A stretch of DNA of 64,000 nucleotides from Lysobacter capsici. GTDB taxonomy: Bacteria > Pseudomonadota > Gammaproteobacteria > Xanthomonadales > Xanthomonadaceae. Under the pieces are notes generated by a model that searched no databases, had not been told where the DNA came from, and saw nothing but the letters and a program-made list of their open reading frames with translations. Both the position numbers and the translations under genes were made by a program. The stretch covers positions 2,666,001 to 2,730,000 of the forward strand of contig NZ_CP094357.1 of NCBI RefSeq assembly GCF_014779555.2, written 5' to 3'. Positions 41,446-51,566 of this stretch are shown piece after piece (position 1 is the stretch's first letter; each line of letters begins with the position of its first letter).

Positions 41446-41494
41446 CTTCATACACTCGCCGCGCTTGTCAGGCGGCGAGCGCGACGGCGCGGGC

Positions 41495-41845
41495 TCAGCG
41501 CTGACGACGGTAACGGTCGTAGGCGGCCTCGTCGATCTTGTCGACCTTGCCCACGTCGCAGGTGGCGCGCGCGGTCTTGACCACGCTGCCGTTCGGGCAC
41601 AGGCGGTTGGCCTGCTGCTCGCTGGAGATTTCCATCTTGTTGGTGGTGGTCAGGTCCGAACAGGTCTGACGGAAGCCGACGCGATAGAACTCGCTGTCGT
41701 GCTTGACCACGATGAACTGCGCGCCGGCGCGCGAGATCTGCGAGCTGTCGCCCAGATCGACGCAGGAATCGAGCGTGGCCGCGGACGCTGCGGTCGCGGA
41801 CAGGCTCAGCAGACAGGTAAGGGTGACGGTACGTAGCAGCGACAT
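41495..41845 (-). CDS. Small secreted protein, DUF6491-like
   Basis: 116 aa from the ATG at 41845. The signal peptide (RTVTLTCLLSLSATAASAA) is followed by a mature part with four cysteines (CVDLGD, TCSDL, RLCPNG, ATCDVGKVDKID). The pattern of spaced cysteines and the closing C-x-V-x-x-V/I-D resembles the Xanthomonadaceae DUF6491 proteins; I am not certain. It runs opposite to, and splits, the cysteine-rich miniprotein cluster. Confidence 0.7.
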   Translation of the reverse strand: MSLLRTVTLTCLLSLSATAASAATLDSCVDLGDSSQISRAGAQFIVVKHDSEFYRVGFRQTCSDLTTTNKMEISSEQQANRLCPNGSVVKTARATCDVGKVDKIDEAAYDRYRRQR

Positions 41846-42332
41846 TGGGGGCGTCCTCGATGGGGCTGGCTCGGATTGAGCTTGCCGCGAAATCTAGACG
41901 CATCGCACGCGGATGGAATCTGGAAGAAGTCGCTATGACCTTCGTCACTGTATGCGATCGGCTGTAAACCATCGGCCCGTTGCCTGCATCGTGCATTGTT
42001 GCGGGCCAGATGCGAGTGGCCGGATTTTCGCATCGGTGAATGCGCGATGTTTGCCGAAACGGTCGAGTCGCGCGCTGTTCGCGTGGATGGCGCCGTCGTC
42101 GCGGCCGCATGGATGCGACGGCGGGCGAAAGCGCTTCGTGACCGGTTCGGCGGTTCGATACGCGCGCTCGGTTTTTTTCGTCGTTGGCCGGGCGTCGTTG
42201 CGATCGTGCGGCGCATCGGCATGCCGCAGTGCAGCTCGATTCGCCCGCCTTGCCGGTGCTAGCGTGCGACCGGCCCGCAAAGCGCGGGCGGCCGTCCTGA
42301 GCGACGGTTCGAACGATCCGGAGACGATCATC
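41846..42332. other. Intergenic region before second A-B pair, no gene seen
   Basis: 487 nt with no supported gene. The stretch 41880-42230 looks less GC-rich than its surroundings. The 3' end carries the promoter/hairpin duplicate at 42252-42289. Confidence 0.5.
42252..42289 (+). promoter_or_regulatory. Putative promoter and leader hairpin of type-A gene 2
   Basis: GCCGGTGCTAGCGT (42252-42265) and hairpin GCCCGC-AAAGC-GCGGGC (42273-42289). This duplicates the arrangement at 40790-40826, although the sequence between and around has diverged. Confidence 0.6.
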
Positions 42333-42530
42333 ATGAAACTGTCCAGACCCGCGTTGGCGGCGCTCGCCGCCTTCGTGTTCGGTTGCAGTGCGTTTACCAC
42401 CGCGAGTTCCGCGGTCAGTCCGTGTCAGGTCTGTTACGACCTGTACAACCGATGCATACAGCTTGGCCAACTCGATTGCGACTACCAGCGCGACGACTGC
42501 CTGCGCCGCAGGAACTGCCCCCTGCAGTAA
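42333..42530 (+). CDS. Small secreted six-cysteine protein, type A copy 2
   Basis: 65 aa from ATG 42333, with CGGAGA upstream. Signal peptide (RPALAALAAFVFGCSAFTTAS), then C-x2-C-x6-C-x7-C-x6-C-x5-C (SPCQVCYDLYNRC ... DCDYQRDDC ... NCPLQ), identical in spacing to type A copy 1, while most other mature residues differ. Conservation of the cysteine frame against a variable background suggests selection for the fold. Function unknown. Confidence 0.8.
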   Translation: MKLSRPALAALAAFVFGCSAFTTASSAVSPCQVCYDLYNRCIQLGQLDCDYQRDDCLRRRNCPLQ

Positions 42531-42641
42531 CCGTCCCGTTCGCTCGCACGCATCGGGATTCGCCACTGCGACCGCGTTCGCGGCGCAGCCACTCAGGCCG
42601 GGGCCGCGGTCCCGCGCCGATCCATGGAAAAGGAGCACCAC

Positions 42642-42851
42642 ATGAACTTGCGCAAGCTCACCCTGACCGCCGTCGCCGCCTTCGTCTTCGCCGGCTCGGC
42701 CGTCGCCGCCCATCCGCCGCTCAATCCCTGCCGCGAATGCCGCATCGCCTACAACGTGTGCATGAGCGAAAGCGGCGGACCGGAAGACGACATGGTGTGC
42801 GAAGGCGACTTCAGCACCTGCCTGATCTCGGCCGGCTGTCCGCTGGAGTAA
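42642..42851 (+). CDS. Small secreted six-cysteine protein, type B copy 2
   Basis: 69 aa from ATG 42642; AAAAGGAGCACCAC precedes it, which is why the ATG at 42624 is rejected. Signal peptide (KLTLTAVAAFVFAGSAVAA), then HPPLNPC and C-x2-C-x6-C-x12-C-x6-C-x5-C, ending LISAGCPLE as in copy 1. It follows type A copy 2 by 111 nt. Function unknown. Confidence 0.8.
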   Translation: MNLRKLTLTAVAAFVFAGSAVAAHPPLNPCRECRIAYNVCMSESGGPEDDMVCEGDFSTCLISAGCPLE

Positions 42852-42969
42852 GCGTCGACGGCGCTCTATCCGCCGCTGTCCCATGGCAGGGATCGTCCGC
42901 GCTCCGCGGGATGTGAACGCAGTGGGCGCCGGGTCACGAGCCCGGTGGGTGATCGGGCTCAGGCTCGCC

Positions 42970-42994
42970 GGTCCGCGACCGATCGTTGCGGACC
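42970..42994 (+). promoter_or_regulatory. Leader hairpin before the degenerate copy
   Basis: GGTCCGC, an 11-nt loop, GCGGACC, about 45 nt before the ATG at 43040. This is a third hairpin in the cluster; its sequence differs from the two type-A leader hairpins. Confidence 0.4.
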
Positions 42995-43039
42995 GGTGGG
43001 CGCGCTTGCCGCGTCATTCAAGGAACAGGGTGGTTCACC

Positions 43040-43282
43040 ATGACCTTGAAGCATCTGTCGCTGAGCGCATTGGCCGGGTTCGTGTTCGCCGGCTCGCGGA
43101 TCGCCAGCGCGGACGCCGCGCCGCTCAATGCCTGCACGGCCTGCTGGCGGGCCAGCCTGCGACCGCTGCACCCTGACCACCGCGGCGACTGCGAGACCAG
43201 GCTGCTCGCCTGCCGGCGCCGTAACAACCGCCCGTTGCCAGGGGCGCCGGCGCGCCCGGCCGAGGTCGGGAGGCAGGCATGA
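43040..43282 (+). CDS. Degenerate small cysteine-rich protein (fifth paralogue)
   Basis: 80 aa from ATG 43040. The signal peptide (KHLSLSALAGFVFAGSRIAS) and the start NACTACWRASLR match the family, but the third cysteine position is Pro and the sixth is Arg. Cysteines 1, 2, 4 and 5 remain (NACTAC ... GDCETRLLAC). The C-terminus is extended and proline/arginine-rich. It is either a four-cysteine variant or a decaying copy. The simultaneous loss of C3 and C6 suggests they pair in the intact members (inference). Confidence 0.6.
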   Translation: MTLKHLSLSALAGFVFAGSRIASADAAPLNACTACWRASLRPLHPDHRGDCETRLLACRRRNNRPLPGAPARPAEVGRQA

Positions 43283-43309
43283 AAAAGGCGGCCAATGGCC
43301 GCCTTTTTC
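43281..43309. terminator. Bidirectional terminator
   Basis: AAAAAGGCGGCC-AAT-GGCCGCCTTTTT between the last cysteine-rich gene (+) and infA (-). Confidence 0.9.
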
Positions 43310-43323
43310 GATAGTTACCGCGA

Positions 43324-43542
43324 TTACTTCATGCGGTAGGTGATGCGGCCCTTGGTGAGGTCGTAGGGCGTCATCTCCACCTTGACCTTGTCGCCGGTCA
43401 GGATGCGGATGTAGTTCTTGCGCATGCGACCCGAGATGTGGGCGATGATTTCGTGCCCGTTTTCGAGACGCACACGGAACATGGTGTTCGGAAGAGTTTC
43501 CGCCACCGTGCCCTCGAATTCGATCACGTCGTCTTTTGCCAT
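43324..43542 (-). CDS. infA: Translation initiation factor IF-1
   Basis: 72 aa from the ATG at 43542 ([20 protein letters not shown]), exact IF-1 length, S1-like OB fold ([40 protein letters not shown], split). It binds the ribosomal A site during initiation. The clpA-infA-aat neighbourhood is ancestral; here the cysteine-rich cluster intervenes between clpA and infA. The upstream sequence on its own strand (CTCCTCCTTGAGAACCAC) has only a weak ribosome site. Confidence 0.97.
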   Translation of the reverse strand: MAKDDVIEFEGTVAETLPNTMFRVRLENGHEIIAHISGRMRKNYIRILTGDKVKVEMTPYDLTKGRITYRMK

Positions 43543-43708
43543 GTGGTTCTCAAGGAGGAGTCGCGATGTCGCGAGGATGGGCGTCGCGCGCCCGCGAAGC
43601 CGCACATTCTGCCACGGCAGTGGCCCAGGCGCAAAAAACCGTTAACCGGCCCCGAGCGCCGCCGATCGCCGACGGCGTGGCCGGGCGCAATGGCAGGCTG
43701 CGCGGTGC

Positions 43709-44479
43709 TCAGGCGCCTGCGCGCGGCTCGTCGTCGACCGCCGGCTCGGCCAGCGCGCGGGCGGGGTAGTCGCCGAAATGCGCGGTCCACGGCGCCGGCG
43801 CGAACCCCGGCAGCGCGGTCAGGCGCTCGACCTCGGCCAGGAATTGCGTCCGCGGCATCGACACCGCGCCCAGGCTCAGCAGGTGCGGATTCTCGACCTG
43901 GCCGTCGAGCAGCGGCCAGCCCCAGGCATGCAGATGCCGGGCCAGTGCCGCGATCGCCACCTTGGAGCCGCCCGGGCGCGCGCTGTACATACTCTCGCCG
44001 AAGAACATCCGGCCGATCGCGATGCCGTACAGGCCGCCGACCAGCGTCGTGCCGTCGTAGACCTCGATCGAATGCGCATGCCCGAGCCGGTGCATGCCGA
44101 CATAGGCCTCGCGCAGCTCGGCGTTGATCCAGGTGCCGTCCTGGCCCGGCCGCGGCGCCTGCGCGCAGGCGGCGATGACCTGTTCGAACGCGGTATCGGC
44201 GCGCACCACCCAGTCGCTGCGGCGCAGCCCGCGGCGGAACTTCGACGCCAGCCGCACCGCGTCGGTGCGGAACACCGTGCGCGGGTCGGGGCACCACCAC
44301 AGCAGCGGGTAGCCGTCCGACGGCCACGGGAAGATGCCGTGGCGGTAGGCGTTGAGCAGGCGTTCGGGGCGGAAATCGCCGCCGACCGCGAGCAATCCGT
44401 CCGGCTCGCGCAGCGCCTGTTCGCCCGGCGGGAACGGCGCGGCGGGGTCGGGGGGCAGCAGGAAGGGGAGGCGGCGCAT
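43709..44479 (-). CDS. aat: Leucyl/phenylalanyl-tRNA--protein transferase
   Basis: 256 aa, GNAT-like fold. It adds Leu or Phe from tRNA to N-terminal Arg/Lys, creating N-degrons read by ClpS. Family motifs: LLAVGGDFRPERLLNAYRHG, FPWPSDGYPLLWWCPDPR, GHAHSIEVYD, LVGGLYGIAIGRMFFGESMY, SKVAIAALARHL. Length is slightly longer than the E. coli enzyme (234). With clpS and clpA it completes the N-degron set of this window. Confidence 0.95.
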   Translation of the reverse strand: MRRLPFLLPPDPAAPFPPGEQALREPDGLLAVGGDFRPERLLNAYRHGIFPWPSDGYPLLWWCPDPRTVFRTDAVRLASKFRRGLRRSDWVVRADTAFEQVIAACAQAPRPGQDGTWINAELREAYVGMHRLGHAHSIEVYDGTTLVGGLYGIAIGRMFFGESMYSARPGGSKVAIAALARHLHAWGWPLLDGQVENPHLLSLGAVSMPRTQFLAEVERLTALPGFAPAPWTAHFGDYPARALAEPAVDDEPRAGA

Positions 44480-44481
44480 GG

Positions 44482-44596
44482 GGGCGGAGATTCGGGATTT
44501 GGGATTCGGGATTGGTAAAAGCGCGATCGGCGAGGAAGAGGCAGGCGTAGCAGAAGGTAGTGCGTTTCTCGCCGAATCCCCAATCTCGAATCCCTA
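44482..44596. repeat. Inverted GGGATTCGGGATT-type repeats
   Basis: GATTCGGGATTTGGGATTCG at about 44490, and the inverted GAATCCCCAATCTCGAATCC near 44574-44593, enclose about 60 bp between aat and the next gene. A forward copy (GGGATTAGGGATTCGGGATT) also follows ald at about 48737. A third dispersed repeat family. Confidence 0.75.
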
Positions 44597-45769
44597 ATCC
44601 CCTCGCTTGAACGGCGAATGCGCCCCCAACGTCTGCGCATAGCGCCGGACCGAGGCCGCCTCGTCGCGGCACCACGGTCGCAGGGCGTCGCGGAAGCCGG
44701 GGTGGGCGATCCAGTGGCGGCTGTGCACGAAGCTCGGCAGGAAGCCGCGGGCGAGTTTGTGTTCGCCCTGGGCGCCGGGTTCGAAGCGGGCGAGGCCTTC
44801 GCGCAGGCAGTAGTCGATGCCCTGGTAATAGCAGGTTTCGAAGTGCAGCCCGGGCAGGGTGACTTCGCTGCCCCAGTAGCGGCCATACAAGGTGTCGCCG
44901 CCGCGCAGGCACAGGGCACCGGCGATCGCTTCGCCGTCGCGTTCGGCCAGGAAGATCACCAGCGACCGCGGCATCTCGCGGGCGAGGTGCTGGAGGAACT
45001 CCAAGGTCAGCGCGGCGTGGTTGCCGTACTCGGCGAAGGTGGTCAGGTAGAAGCGGTGCATCGTCGCCAGGTCGTCGGCGCTCGCATCGCCGCCCTCGAC
45101 GACGCGGAACGTCACCCCGGCGCGCGCGACCTTGGCGCGTTCCTGGCGGATGTTCTTGCGGTGCTTGTGATCGAACGCGGCCAGGAACTGCTCGAAGTTT
45201 TCCCAGCGCTTGCCGTCGGCATCGGGCAGGTTGCGCCAGTGGTACTGCACGTCGATGCGCGGCAGCCAATCGCCGTCGGCCTGGCCGCCGTCGAACAACG
45301 AATCCTCGTCGTGGGTATGGAAGTTCACATGCGCCGACGACAGCTTCTGCCGCGCGCACAACTGCGCCATCGCCGCGATCAGCACCCGCCGGTGGTCGTC
45401 GTCGCGCGCGAGCAGGCGCGGGCCGGTGACCGGCGAGTAGGGCGCCGCCGCGAGCCATTTGGGGAAATAGTCCAGACCGTGCTGTGCGTAGGCGTGGGCC
45501 CAGGCATGGTCGAACACGAATTCGCCGTGCGAGTTCTGCTTCAGATACGCCGGCATCGCCGCGATCAGCGCATCGCCGTCCCACACGGTCAGGTGATGCG
45601 GCGCCCAGCCCCAGTCCTCGCGCAGGCAGCCGTGAATCTCCATGCCATGCAGGAAAGCGTGGGCGATGAAGGGATTGGTGCCGTCGTGCAGGGCATCCCA
45701 CCGCGCCGCGTCGATGTCGCCCAGCGAGCCGAGCAGTCGTATCGATAGCGCGTCGTCGCGCGTGCTCAC
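44594..45769 (-). CDS. FemAB-like / PF04339 peptidoglycan-type acyltransferase
   Basis: 391 aa from GTG 45769. It overlaps the preceding gene's stop by 4 nt (GTGA), so the longer open frame is rejected. GNAT-like double domain of the PF04339 family (TNPFIAHAFLHGMEIHGC, EDWGWAPHHLTVWDGD, GEFVFDHAWAHAY, HKHRKNIRQERAKV, HFETCYYQGIDYC). Such proteins are related to FemABX enzymes that attach amino acids to lipid or cell-wall acceptors, but the substrate of this family is unknown. Third gene of a tightly coupled trxB-GNAT-FemAB-like run. Confidence 0.85.
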   Translation of the reverse strand: MSTRDDALSIRLLGSLGDIDAARWDALHDGTNPFIAHAFLHGMEIHGCLREDWGWAPHHLTVWDGDALIAAMPAYLKQNSHGEFVFDHAWAHAYAQHGLDYFPKWLAAAPYSPVTGPRLLARDDDHRRVLIAAMAQLCARQKLSSAHVNFHTHDEDSLFDGGQADGDWLPRIDVQYHWRNLPDADGKRWENFEQFLAAFDHKHRKNIRQERAKVARAGVTFRVVEGGDASADDLATMHRFYLTTFAEYGNHAALTLEFLQHLAREMPRSLVIFLAERDGEAIAGALCLRGGDTLYGRYWGSEVTLPGLHFETCYYQGIDYCLREGLARFEPGAQGEHKLARGFLPSFVHSRHWIAHPGFRDALRPWCRDEAASVRRYAQTLGAHSPFKRGD

Positions 45770-46244
45770 GGCGACGGGTCGGATTGCGCGGGGTCGGTTG
45801 GCGCGAGTTTGCGTCGGTAGACCTCGGGATCGTGCCGCTGCATATGCTGATCGGGCTGGCTCAATGCAGTGAAGCCGAGCCCGGCATACAAACCTTGCAT
45901 GTCGCGGGTGACCAGATGCCAGCGGCGCAATCCTTGCAGGCGCGGATCGGCCATCAGCGCGGCGACCATCGCGCGAGCGTGGCCGTGGCCGCGGTGCGCC
46001 GGCAACACGAACACGTCGGCCAGATAGGCGAAGGTGGCCTGGTCGGTGACCGCGCGCGCGAACGCGACCATCTGTCCGTGCAGATGGCCGCTGTAGCAAA
46101 TCGAATGATCCAGCGCGCGCCGCAGGGTCGGCGCCGGGATGCCCGCGGCCCAGTAGGACTCGCGGGCGAGGAAGTCGTGGATCACGGCGAAATCGAGATC
46201 GCCGGGCTCGCCGCTGATGCGCAGCGATTCACGACCGTCGGCCA

Positions 46245-46245
<1 letters not shown>
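45766..46245 (-). CDS. GNAT-family N-acetyltransferase
   Basis: 159 aa from the ATG at 46245, which overlaps the trxB stop (TGATG). Acetyl-CoA binding motif A appears as ADVFVLPAHRGHGHARAMV; the C-terminal part LQGLRRWHLVTRDMQGLYAGLGF is typical of GNATs. Substrate unknown. It is translationally coupled on both sides. Confidence 0.9.
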
Positions 46246-47660
<1,415 letters not shown>

Positions 47661-48731
47661 ATGCGTATCGGCGTACCGAAGGAAACCAAGACTCTCGAAG
47701 GGCGCGTCGCGCTCGTTCCGGCCGCGGCCGGCGACCTGGTCAATCGTGGCCACGAGGTCTGGCTGGAGCAGGACGCGGGCATCAAGAGCGGCTTCAAGGA
47801 CGCCGAATACACCCGCCTGGGCGTGAAGATCGCGCCCGACGCGGCGGCGCTGTACGAAAAGGGCGAGCTGATCGTCAAGGTCAAGGAGCCGATCGCCGGC
47901 GATCTGCAGCACCTGCGCAAGGATCACCTGCTGTTCTGCTACCTGCATCTGGCGGCCGAGCCGACCCTGACCAGGCAGTTGCTCGACATCGGCCTGACCG
48001 GCGTCGCCTTCGAGACCGTCGAGCTGCCCAACGGCGACCTGCCGCTGCTGGCGCCGATGTCGATCATCGCCGGCAAGATCGGCGTGCAGGTCGGCACCCA
48101 CCTGCTGCACCAGCCCATGAGCGGCAAGGGCAAGCTGCTCGGCGGCCTGCCGTCGACCGAGCGCGGCAAGGTCGTGGTGTTCGGCGCCGGCCAGGCCGGC
48201 GGCGCGTCGGCGGCGCTGGCCGCGGCCGGCGGCTCCAACGTGACTGTGTTCGAAATGCGCCAGGACCGCATGGAACAGATGATGCGCCTGGGCAACAACG
48301 TCACCACCTTGTTCCCGTACGTCGACGTGGTCGCGCGCGAAGTGGCTTCGGCCGACCTGGTGATCGGCGCGGTGCTCGTCACCGGCGCGCGCGCGCCGCA
48401 CGTGCTGACCCGCGAAATGCTCAAGGGCATGGAAGACGGCAGCGTGGTGGTCGACATCTCGATCGACCAGGGCGGCTGCTTCGAGACCTCGCGTCCGACC
48501 ACCTGGAAGGAACCGACCTACGTCGAAGAGGGCGTGACCCACTTCTGCGTGACCAACATGCCCGGCGCGGTGCCGCAGACCTCTTCGCAGGCGATCTGCG
48601 CGGCGATCCTGCCGTGGGTCAACAAGCTGGCGGCCGGCAACGAATGGCGCAACAACCCGGCGCTGGTGCGCGGCATCAATGTCGAAGGCGGCAAGCTGAT
48701 CCATCCGGCGCTGCAGGGCATGAAGCTTTAA
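47661..48731 (+). CDS. ald: Alanine dehydrogenase
   Basis: 356 aa from ATG 47661 ([20 protein letters not shown]), with CGGAGA upstream; the open frame further upstream is ignored. It deaminates L-alanine to pyruvate with NAD+. The N-terminal AlaDh/PNT domain with pyruvate-binding residues is followed by the Rossmann motif [21 protein letters not shown] and the [18 protein letters not shown] stretch. Lrp, which often regulates and neighbours ald, is not present here. Confidence 0.95.
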   Translation: MRIGVPKETKTLEGRVALVPAAAGDLVNRGHEVWLEQDAGIKSGFKDAEYTRLGVKIAPDAAALYEKGELIVKVKEPIAGDLQHLRKDHLLFCYLHLAAEPTLTRQLLDIGLTGVAFETVELPNGDLPLLAPMSIIAGKIGVQVGTHLLHQPMSGKGKLLGGLPSTERGKVVVFGAGQAGGASAALAAAGGSNVTVFEMRQDRMEQMMRLGNNVTTLFPYVDVVAREVASADLVIGAVLVTGARAPHVLTREMLKGMEDGSVVVDISIDQGGCFETSRPTTWKEPTYVEEGVTHFCVTNMPGAVPQTSSQAICAAILPWVNKLAAGNEWRNNPALVRGINVEGGKLIHPALQGMKL

Positions 48732-48929
48732 CAGCCGGGATTAGGGATTCGGGATTCGGTCAAAGCCGGTCTCGATCTGACGCAGGGCGGCGGTGGGCGG
48801 GGCTTGATGCTACCGTTCGCTGGCCGCCCTTCGTTTTTGTGCCGGGGCGAGTTGGATAAGGCTGCGGGGCGGGCGGGGACCGGGTCGCCGGACGGCGCCT
48901 GGCGCCGACACGCCGATTGCAGCCCTTTC

Positions 48930-48937
48930 CTGTATAT
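48930..48937 (+). promoter_or_regulatory. Probable -10 region of ftsK
   Basis: TGTATATT about 40 bp before the ftsK start; transcription would begin near 48944 and exclude any start upstream of 48977. No clear -35. Confidence 0.4.
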
Positions 48938-48976
48938 TCAACGACTAACGAAACCATCCTAAGGCAGCACATCACG

Positions 48977-51340
48977 GTGGCGTCCGCTCCCACAGCCAGT
49001 CGCAAGAAGGCCAAGCCACCCGAAGCGGTGAAAAACGCGCCGTCCCCGAAGCGCCAGCGCCTCATGCGCGACATCGCGCTGATCGTGATCGCGCCGCTGC
49101 TGCTGTACCTGCTGGCCAGCCTGGTCACCTTCTCGCCGAGCGACCCGGGCTGGTCGCATTCGGGCTCGATCACCGCGCCGCTGCACAACCTCGGCGGCCG
49201 GGTCGGCGCCTGGATCGCCGACGTGCTGCTGTACCTGTGCGGCTATGTCGCGTTTCTGCTGCCGGTCATGCTCGGCGCGATCGCCTGGATCGCCCTGTTC
49301 GGCATGGACACCGACGGCGATGGCGAGGCCGATCTCGGCCCTGCGCTGCGCCTGATCGGCATCGTCGGTTTCCTGGTCTCGGCGACCGGTCTGCTGCAAC
49401 TGCGCTTCGGCCCGGCCGAGGATTTTTCCGCCGGCAGCGGCGGTATCCTCGGCCAGTTGGTCGGGCGTTCGCTGTACTCGGGCTTCGGCCCGGTCGGCGG
49501 CAATCTGTTCCTGCTCGCGCTGCTGCTGATCTCGGTGACCCTGGCCACGGGCATCTCGTGGTTCGCGGTGATGGACAAGCTGGGGCAGTGGACCCTGGCG
49601 CTCGGTCCGGTGCTGAGCAAGCTGTTCCGCCGCGGCAGCCAGCAGGCGACCGAATGGCGCCAGACCCAGGTCATGCGCGAGGAACGCGAGGAAGCGCGCA
49701 AGGTCGACACCGAACTGCGCTCCAAGCGCGAGAAGGTCAAGATCGAACCGCCGCCGGCGCCGGTGGTGGAAAAGAGCGAACGCGCCAAGCGCGAGACCCA
49801 GATCCCGCTGTTCAACACCGGCGACGGCAGCGGCCTGCCGCCGCTGGCGCTACTCGACGATCCCAAGCCGCAGCCAAAGGGTTACAGCGAAGAAACCCTG
49901 GAAACCCTGTCGCGGCAGATCGAATTCAAGCTCAAGGATTTCCGCATCGACGCGCAGGTGATGGGCGCCTATCCGGGCCCGGTCATCACCCGTTTCGAAG
50001 TGCAGCCCGCGCCGGGCGTGAAGGTCAGCCAGATCAGCTCGCTCGACAAGGACATCGCGCGCGGCCTGTCGGTCAAGTCGGTGCGCGTGGTCGACGTGAT
50101 TCCGGGCAAGTCGGTGATCGGCCTGGAAACGCCGAACACCACCCGCGAAATGATCTTCCTGTCCGAGCTGCTGCGCTCGAAGGAATACGACAAGTCCGGC
50201 AGCCCGCTGACCCTGGCGCTGGGCAAGGACATCGCCGGGCGGCCGACCGTCGCCGATCTGGCGCGCATGCCGCATCTGCTCGTCGCCGGCACCACCGGTT
50301 CGGGCAAGTCGGTCGCGGTCAACGCGATGGTGCTGAGCCTGCTGTACAAGGCCTCGGCGAAAGAACTGCGGATGCTGATGATCGATCCGAAGATGCTGGA
50401 ACTTTCGGTCTACGAAGGCATCCCGCACCTGCTCGCGCCGGTCGTCACCGACATGAAGGAAGCCGCCAACGGCCTGCGCTGGTGCGTGGCCGAGATGGAA
50501 CGCCGCTACAAGCTGATGTCGATGGTCGGCGTGCGCAACCTGGCCGGTTTCAACAAGAAGGTCCGCGACGCCGAGGAAGCGGGCCAGCCGATGATGGACC
50601 CGCTGTTCAAGCCCAATCCGGACCTGGACGAAGCGCCGCGCCAGCTCGAGACCTTGCCGTTCATCGTCATCTTCATCGACGAATTCGCCGACATGATGAT
50701 GATCGTCGGCAAGAAGGTCGAAGAACTCATCGCCCGCCTGGCGCAGAAGGCGCGCGCGGCCGGCATCCATTTGATCCTGGCCACCCAGCGCCCGTCGGTC
50801 GACGTGATCACCGGCCTGATCAAGGCCAACATCCCGACCCGCATCGCGTTCCAGGTGTCGAGCAAGATTGACTCGCGCACGATCCTCGATCAGTCCGGCG
50901 CCGAGACCCTCCTGGGTCACGGCGACATGCTGTACCTGCCGCCGGGCACGGCGATGCCCGAACGCGTGCACGGCGCGTTCGTGTCGGACGAGGAAGTGCA
51001 TCGCGTGGTGGAACACCTCAAGGCGATCGGCGGCCGCCCGGATTACATCGAAGGCGTGCTCGACGAAGTGCAGACCATGGGCGACGGCACCGTGGTCGGC
51101 GCGACCGGTCTGCCGGAAACCGCGAGCAGCGGCGGCGACGAATCCGACCCGCTGTACGACGAAGCGGTGCGCATCGTCACCGAGACCCGCCGCGCTTCGA
51201 TCTCCGGCGTGCAGCGCCGCCTGAAGATCGGTTACAACCGCGCCGCGCGCCTGATCGAGGCGATGGAAGCGGCCGGCATCGTGACCCCGCCCGAGCACAA
51301 CGGCGACCGCAGCGTGCTGGCGCCGCCGCCGCCGAAGTAG
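48977..51340 (+). CDS. ftsK: DNA translocase FtsK
   Basis: 787 aa from GTG 48977, with AAGGCAG upstream. Membrane part: basic N terminus and about four transmembrane segments to about residue 190. A short charged linker follows, then the alpha/beta motor (Walker A GTTGSGKS, Walker [15 protein letters not shown]) and a C-terminal gamma winged-helix ([20 protein letters not shown], then [20 protein letters not shown]) that reads KOPS sites. It pumps chromosome termini and activates XerCD at the septum. The linker is far shorter than in E. coli FtsK (1329 aa), as is usual for compact FtsK/SpoIIIE forms. Confidence 0.95.
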   Translation: MASAPTASRKKAKPPEAVKNAPSPKRQRLMRDIALIVIAPLLLYLLASLVTFSPSDPGWSHSGSITAPLHNLGGRVGAWIADVLLYLCGYVAFLLPVMLGAIAWIALFGMDTDGDGEADLGPALRLIGIVGFLVSATGLLQLRFGPAEDFSAGSGGILGQLVGRSLYSGFGPVGGNLFLLALLLISVTLATGISWFAVMDKLGQWTLALGPVLSKLFRRGSQQATEWRQTQVMREEREEARKVDTELRSKREKVKIEPPPAPVVEKSERAKRETQIPLFNTGDGSGLPPLALLDDPKPQPKGYSEETLETLSRQIEFKLKDFRIDAQVMGAYPGPVITRFEVQPAPGVKVSQISSLDKDIARGLSVKSVRVVDVIPGKSVIGLETPNTTREMIFLSELLRSKEYDKSGSPLTLALGKDIAGRPTVADLARMPHLLVAGTTGSGKSVAVNAMVLSLLYKASAKELRMLMIDPKMLELSVYEGIPHLLAPVVTDMKEAANGLRWCVAEMERRYKLMSMVGVRNLAGFNKKVRDAEEAGQPMMDPLFKPNPDLDEAPRQLETLPFIVIFIDEFADMMMIVGKKVEELIARLAQKARAAGIHLILATQRPSVDVITGLIKANIPTRIAFQVSSKIDSRTILDQSGAETLLGHGDMLYLPPGTAMPERVHGAFVSDEEVHRVVEHLKAIGGRPDYIEGVLDEVQTMGDGTVVGATGLPETASSGGDESDPLYDEAVRIVTETRRASISGVQRRLKIGYNRAARLIEAMEAAGIVTPPEHNGDRSVLAPPPPK

Positions 51341-51350
51341 TCGGGCCTCC

Positions 51351-51376
51351 TGTAGGAGCGGCGTAAGCCGCGACTG
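51351..51376. repeat. Dispersed palindromic repeat, single copy
   Basis: TGTAGGAGCGGCGTAAGCCGCGACTGCG, 10 nt after the ftsK stop. Same family as 5661-5719. (Longest word shown here is split by nature: the core is TAGGAGCGGCG.). Confidence 0.8.
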
Positions 51377-51566
51377 CGCATCCAGGAGTCGCCGCGAACA
51401 CCCCGCGGCAGCCACGAAACACCGGCTGCGCCGTGTCAAAGCCGGCCCAGGCAGAGGTGCAGCGGCCGGCCTGGGCGAAACGCACGCTCAGCCGCGCTTA
51501 AGCGCGTCGATACCGCGTTCAGGCTCGCCTGTTCACACTGCCGCCATCGTCATTGAGGAGCTTCCC

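Noticed and set aside
43566-43769. Small + strand ORF behind a perfect AAGGAGG, antisense to the infA leader and aat end
   Set aside because: Product is low-complexity Arg/Ala-rich and overlaps aat antisense; the Shine-Dalgarno match is likely chance.
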